Shown here piece by piece: positions 59,907 through 64,000 of a DNA stretch of 64,000 bases. The position numbers were made by a program, and so were the translations under genes. Location of the stretch: assembly GCA_040285825.1 (NCBI GenBank), contig JAUPSS010000003.1, positions 3,038,001-3,102,000 of the forward strand. Reading direction: 5' to 3'. The first letter of the stretch is position 1. The number at the start of each line of letters is the position of its first letter. The notes beneath the pieces were generated by a model. That model was not told the DNA's origin and did not search any database. It worked only from the letters and a program-made list of their open reading frames with translations. Source of the stretch: Eukaryota sp. TZLM1-RC. Its lineage: Eukaryota > Metamonada: BaSk clade.

Positions 59907-61964
59907 ATGTTCTCCAACTTCTTCTCCAAATTCGTACAGGGCACGTCATTCCCTTACACAATTCGAGAAACCTATTACGAGTCATCACATAGTTGGAAAC
60001 TATGCATTTGTAATCATTCAAGTAGCACACAATCACTGACTGCAATTCAGCTAAACCATGAGTTTTCAAACAAAGAAGATGCTTCTGAAGCACACAAACT
60101 AATGATTAAGTACCGTCATCCATTTCTCTCCCCTGTTATCGATGTATCGTCCACTTCATCTACCTACACTATTGTCACCTCTCTCTTCATCCCATTATCC
60201 TTGTTTTTGAATGATGGTGAAATGCGGAGGTTATCAATACCACATGCAGAGCTTTTCTCACACATCTGCTCAGAATACACGTCATCAGCTGCTATTTTTG
60301 ACCTTCTGATACGTCATCTTTTCGAGTCACTTTCCTTTGCCCATTCCAATGGTCTCGTCATTTTCTCCTCTTGTCAGACCCCAATTGAAGCCGCTTCTCT
60401 CCTTTGTCTTACACTATCGGGTCAATTAGTTATTTCCACCGTTGGACTGACCTCTCCTGAAAGTAACCGTCTCGACAAGATGATTGCCCATGATTATAAA
60501 ATGATTGGTGACGTCATTAGTCTCGTTCAGTCAAGATTTTCCACAAGATTCAACAAGAAATTATTGAGATTAGGAAGTTTAATGAAGCAGAGTAACGGAG
60601 ATGTTTCTATTTTTGGAGATCTATTAGAGTCTTTGGCGGTCAAGGAATTTGATCTTTTTGACCGATTGATGACGTTATCAGTGATTGCGCCACGTGGAAG
60701 GTTTATTTTGTTGAAAGAAATATTAGAAAAATCTTGTGTTTTCCCATCAAATTTGATTGGTTATAGTATTATTTCTTCCTTACTCTCAGCAGTTGATTCT
60801 CCATCTTTGAATGATGACGTGGATGATGATGTGACCATCAAGAATAAAGGAGACCGGAAGTTCATTATGACTGTCATTTTTGATCTTGTGGATAAGATTA
60901 AAGCTAGAAATCAATGTGATTTGATCGTTGATGATGTGATAACACGTCATGTAATTCCCACTGTAGAGTCGATACTTTCTGATCAGAATTTGATTGAACC
61001 AAAAATAATTCCAATATGCCATTCCATATCCAGATTGAGCAATTATTGTAATTTTGAACCAGGTTTGCGTTGTATCTTCAAAAACCTTTGTACTTTGGTT
61101 TTAAATCCAAAACTATCCTTTCCTGTACATTCCAGTGCCTCAAAAGCATTGATATCGCTCTCTGTAGCTCATAATCTAACGTCATCAATCAAATCTGATC
61201 TCAATCGAGTAGTGATTAGATTGATCAATGATAAGAATTTACAATTAAAATCTTTGGGCTTGGTTTTGGCGTCAAAGACTATGGACTTGATTAATTCAAA
61301 GTGTGTGAATCTAATGTGTTCAGTTATTGCTAAAATTAATCTAGAATCTGCCCCCTCTCACGTGTTAACTGCCGTTTGTGTGTTGTGCCAGTCCATGTCT
61401 CAATCAGATTTGATTGATTGCGGATTGATTGTCGCTTCTCTACTTCCAACTGTTTCAAAACTTTCACTGAGTGTTGATTACGCATTGGCAAAGTCTTCTG
61501 TTTCAGCAATGAAGTCCTTGGTTCTGAGACTAGAAGAAGATGTCGAAAAGAGGAAGGAAATGAATCAGGATGAGCAACAGGAAGTGAGTGAATCAGAAGA
61601 GGAAGTTGATGATGTGATTGATGACGTGATTGATGACGTGGTACTTGAAGAAGATCAGAAATCAGAATCAAATTTAATTGACGTCGACCCGGAAGGTTGG
61701 TTTGATGGTGATGATTTCCTATCAGATGATGGTGTACTCGATCAAACAACATCTTTGAAGGTCAAAAGTCCACAAAAGTCTCCTATTCTTGAACCTTCAC
61801 TGCCCAAAGTTGTAGAACCTGAACGACCAAAAATCACTGAGACTTTCTCTGACTTTGATTGGACTGATGACGTGGCCCCTGTCAAACCCAAAGCTGTCAA
61901 CACACTGAGTCTTAAAAGAAAAGGAAGAAGATTAGGCGCGGTCAGGGTGTCTCCTAATTGCTGA
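59907..61964 (+). CDS. SCY1-like pseudokinase (SCYL1/NTKL type)
   Basis: A 685-residue protein beginning MFSNFFSKFVQGTSFPYTIR, the SCYL1-type start (FFSRDPxxxFPYEI). Residues 1-260 form a kinase-like fold without catalytic motifs: no VAIK lysine, HRD or DFG is seen where expected (FAHSNGLVIFSSC; LSGQLVISTVGLTS). Residues about 280-520 are helical, consistent with HEAT repeats (LSFPVHSSASKALISLSVAH; LNRVVIRLINDKNLQLKSLG). An acidic stretch (VSESEEEVDDVIDDVIDDVV) and a basic end (LSLKRKGRRLGAVRV) follow. Family members act in COPI-linked Golgi-ER traffic and tRNA export. The RKLD-type COPI-binding end of animal SCYL1 is absent. The first ATG in frame was chosen. No intron is seen. Confidence 0.82.
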   Translation: MFSNFFSKFVQGTSFPYTIRETYYESSHSWKLCICNHSSSTQSLTAIQLNHEFSNKEDASEAHKLMIKYRHPFLSPVIDVSSTSSTYTIVTSLFIPLSLFLNDGEMRRLSIPHAELFSHICSEYTSSAAIFDLLIRHLFESLSFAHSNGLVIFSSCQTPIEAASLLCLTLSGQLVISTVGLTSPESNRLDKMIAHDYKMIGDVISLVQSRFSTRFNKKLLRLGSLMKQSNGDVSIFGDLLESLAVKEFDLFDRLMTLSVIAPRGRFILLKEILEKSCVFPSNLIGYSIISSLLSAVDSPSLNDDVDDDVTIKNKGDRKFIMTVIFDLVDKIKARNQCDLIVDDVITRHVIPTVESILSDQNLIEPKIIPICHSISRLSNYCNFEPGLRCIFKNLCTLVLNPKLSFPVHSSASKALISLSVAHNLTSSIKSDLNRVVIRLINDKNLQLKSLGLVLASKTMDLINSKCVNLMCSVIAKINLESAPSHVLTAVCVLCQSMSQSDLIDCGLIVASLLPTVSKLSLSVDYALAKSSVSAMKSLVLRLEEDVEKRKEMNQDEQQEVSESEEEVDDVIDDVIDDVVLEEDQKSESNLIDVDPEGWFDGDDFLSDDGVLDQTTSLKVKSPQKSPILEPSLPKVVEPERPKITETFSDFDWTDDVAPVKPKAVNTLSLKRKGRRLGAVRVSPNC

Positions 61965-62640
61965 GTTTATGATCTTCATTAAGTTTCAATGCAATAGTGG
62001 AAGTTTTATAAAATACAATGGACTTAATACGTTTTGTTTTCTCCAAGGACTAGACTATATGTACGTTTAAACAACTATTTCTTTGTCATCTTGTTGAAAG
62101 AAACTTTTAGTATTGGCTTAATATCTGTGATTCTTATATTGTATATTGTATGACCTTTTGAGTTTCCACGAATCAGCGTAAAGATTATGAAATATACCTT
62201 TACTTCAAATGAACTGGTTTGGCTTGAATAGTACATATTTATTGAATAAATTTGTCAACTTTGATCATCACAAAAGAAATAACAACACCAAAAAATTTCA
62301 TTGAAACTTCCCTAAACATTTTTGGCATATTGAAACTAATGTATCAATTAACTAAACTATTAATGGTAATCTATTGATTATGGTAATTTCGATACAGGAT
62401 TTTTATCGTTTGGTATTGTTTTATTCAAACTCTAATGCAGAATCACACTTCCAATATTTCAAAGTCTTACCTCATCTTTATTCATCCTCCATAACCGCAA
62501 ACTTCGTAGATTTTATTGAGGTTAACTTAAGGTTTTTCAGCACGAAGTACTCAAATGTGAATTTTCCTGGATCCAATTACATCTTGAGTCGAATTGAGTT
62601 CGTGCTTGGGTTAGAGTCGTGTGAGAGTCAGATAGCAACT
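61965..62640. other. Intergenic region, no gene recognised
   Basis: AT-rich, with short frames only. An 89-residue frame at 62374-62643 shows no family resemblance. Confidence 0.5.
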
Positions 62641-62925
62641 TGAATTTTCAATGCTGTTATAGACCAACTATATGCTATGTGCAAAAGTCATCACATTCAG
62701 AAGTTTAATAAAAGAAGGAGCGGGAAAAGAATTGAACTTCAATTTCTGGCAAAATAGAATTGTTTTCAGTATTCTCAAAGCAATTCCAGAAATATTGACA
62801 AAAGCACTGTTACAATTAGGCATAGAATATGAAAACCGCGCGCTTAAAAGAAGATTTGATGAGCTTGGACGAGTGTATTGAGGAAATTGAGTTCTAGTTT
62901 TTTTATTGTTTTGTTAGAGTTGGAA
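62641..62925 (+). mobile_element. Family A non-LTR 3' fragment
   Basis: It has DQLYAMCKSHHIQKF, then FWQNRIVFSILKAIPEILTK and GIEYENRALKRRFDE, as in the ends of the 9.2 and 13.6 kb copies. Most of the RLE is deleted. Confidence 0.65.
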
Positions 62926-62949
62926 TATTATAGCAGTATGATAATAGGA

Positions 62950-63512
62950 ATTTCGTGTATCAAAGAGCCCCTGCTGAAGGAAACACTTTCTCTGAATAAT
63001 TATGGTTCTGATGATAGAGGTGATGTATACTGTGATTGGATTGATAATTCTGAAGCTATTGTTGACTTTGTCTCATGGAATGTTGCAAATGATACTTTGG
63101 TTCACAGAAGTAAACTTAATCCTGTGACTGCTCTTGATTTTAAAGCAAATGAGAAACATAGAAAATATGATAAAGATATTGAAGAAGCTAATGTCGATAG
63201 AAATACACAGCTGGTTTTTATTGCTTTCCCATTTTCGATAAATAAAAGATTATCAGATGAAGCAGAAACTTTTTTGAATGACTTCCAAAAAATGGTGCAA
63301 GAAAAAACAATGAAAAGATTTGATATTTTTTTGGCGTTCACGGATTCAATTTGCCATTATTAATAGATTATCTCGGTTTTTCAGTCGAATAAGAGAAGCT
63401 TTAGCTAGACAGCAAGCAGATCAAGATTTTGTAGAGGAAATCTTGGTTCAATGATAGTCGTCCCATTAGTTATGAGTTAATTTAATTAAGTGTGCAAATT
63501 CAATAAATAGAT
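62950..63512 (+). mobile_element. Family C non-LTR 3' fragment
   Basis: It is very similar to 4030-4583: CIKEPLLKETLSLNNYGSDD, RGDVYCDWIDNSEAIVDFV, NTQLVFIAFPFSIN. It ends in the same AAGTGTGCAAATTCAATAAA 3' end. The RLE part is intact in frame to 63363. Bases 63513-63690 hold nothing recognisable. Confidence 0.75.
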
Positions 63513-63699
63513 CTTTCTAAAAAACAATTCAAAAATACAAAGAATCATTGTATTTGTGTACTTCAAGTATGCAAAAAACAACTGATTCGACATCAATAAT
63601 CGGCGTATTGTACTTAGTATATTTACTTAGTTATTCATCATCTACTATTGTAGAATGAGTTGATGTTATAGAAATTAACCAAAGTTATATCCATCTGAT

Positions 63700-64000
63700 G
63701 CAATTCGTCAGTCAGGTTCTTTTTAGGCAAACATGATGAAATCTCCAAACAATTATTTGAAAAATTGCATATTCTTTCTGACAAAATTGACCAAATGATG
63801 AAATTGGAAGTGCAGAAATCTATTACATTTATCATAATGAAACTCTGTTATAATTCAAATTTCAATCATATATTTCGATCTATGAATCCTCCTACTCTAG
63901 ACCTGTGGCCCAAAAGTTTATTGAAGTGCGTGCTAAAATATTGTTTCAACTGATAGGTTGTAAAATGTAACAAATTCCAGATCATGCATATCTAAGTCCA
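63700..64000 (+). mobile_element. Family C non-LTR fragment running off the window
   Basis: LHILSDKIDQMMKLEVQKSI, MKLCYNSNFNHIFRSMNPP and then QIPDHAYLSP match the connection region of the minus-strand copy at 13130-13420. It continues beyond base 64000. Confidence 0.65.

Overview
This is a nuclear, eukaryotic, AT-rich window from a protist. The single-copy genes are eukaryotic housekeeping genes: La RNA chaperone, Ulp1/SENP SUMO protease, VPS41, a CDK-like kinase, an SCY1-like pseudokinase, a FUSC-type membrane protein and a tRNA-Ala(AGC). They are mostly intronless and use TAA, TAG and TGA as ordinary stops at natural C-termini. Two genes carry tiny spliceosomal introns (27 and 29 nt) with GTATG donors and a branch-point-like motif almost fused to the 3' splice site. 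That intron style, the restriction-like-endonuclease (RLE) non-LTR retrotransposons and a dynein heavy-chain relic suggest a flagellated protist, possibly metamonad-like. This placement is inference and I cannot name the species.

Layout. 0-9.1 kb: a decayed Fanzor relic (Fz-A), La, three non-LTR fragments, SENP, VPS41. 9.2-14.3 kb: a patchwork of non-LTR fragments. 14.4-20.4 kb: cytidine deaminase, a tail-anchored protein, a pogo-like DNA transposon relic, a further non-LTR relic, an SDR dehydrogenase with a 27-nt intron, a CDK-like kinase. 20.7-29.4 kb: a second Fanzor relic (Fz-C) split by a non-LTR insertion, then a degraded Ty3/gypsy element. 29.5-34.8 kb: a dynein relic, a third Fanzor relic (Fz-D), and the most unusual locus: a family-B-polymerase-type 3'-5' exonuclease domain directly upstream of, and partly in frame with, a Fanzor1-like nuclease (Fz-B). 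35-39.7 kb: a four-TM protein, a hairpin element abutting tRNA-Ala, the FUSC-like gene. 39.7-50 kb: non-LTR copies with target-site duplications, an interstitial telomere-type repeat, a coiled-coil gene, and a PD-(D/E)XK gene resembling bacterial/archaeal DUF3782 proteins. 50.6-58 kb: a complete Ty3/gypsy chromovirus-like element with apparently identical 154-bp LTRs, nested in an older non-LTR relic. 58-64 kb: non-LTR relics around the SCY1-like gene.

Overall it is a gene-sparse, transposon-rich region with a clear insertion history. At least five non-LTR families can be told apart. I call them A-E; these labels are mine. Families B and D insert within about 70 bp upstream of start codons, as does one A copy. 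In every clear case the truncated 5' end faces the gene. The cellular genes do not form a pathway; VPS41 and SCY1-like both act in membrane traffic but are 50 kb apart.

Limits: everything was read by eye. Family calls rest on motif recognition, not database searches. Pseudogene and element boundaries are approximate unless a target-site duplication fixes them.
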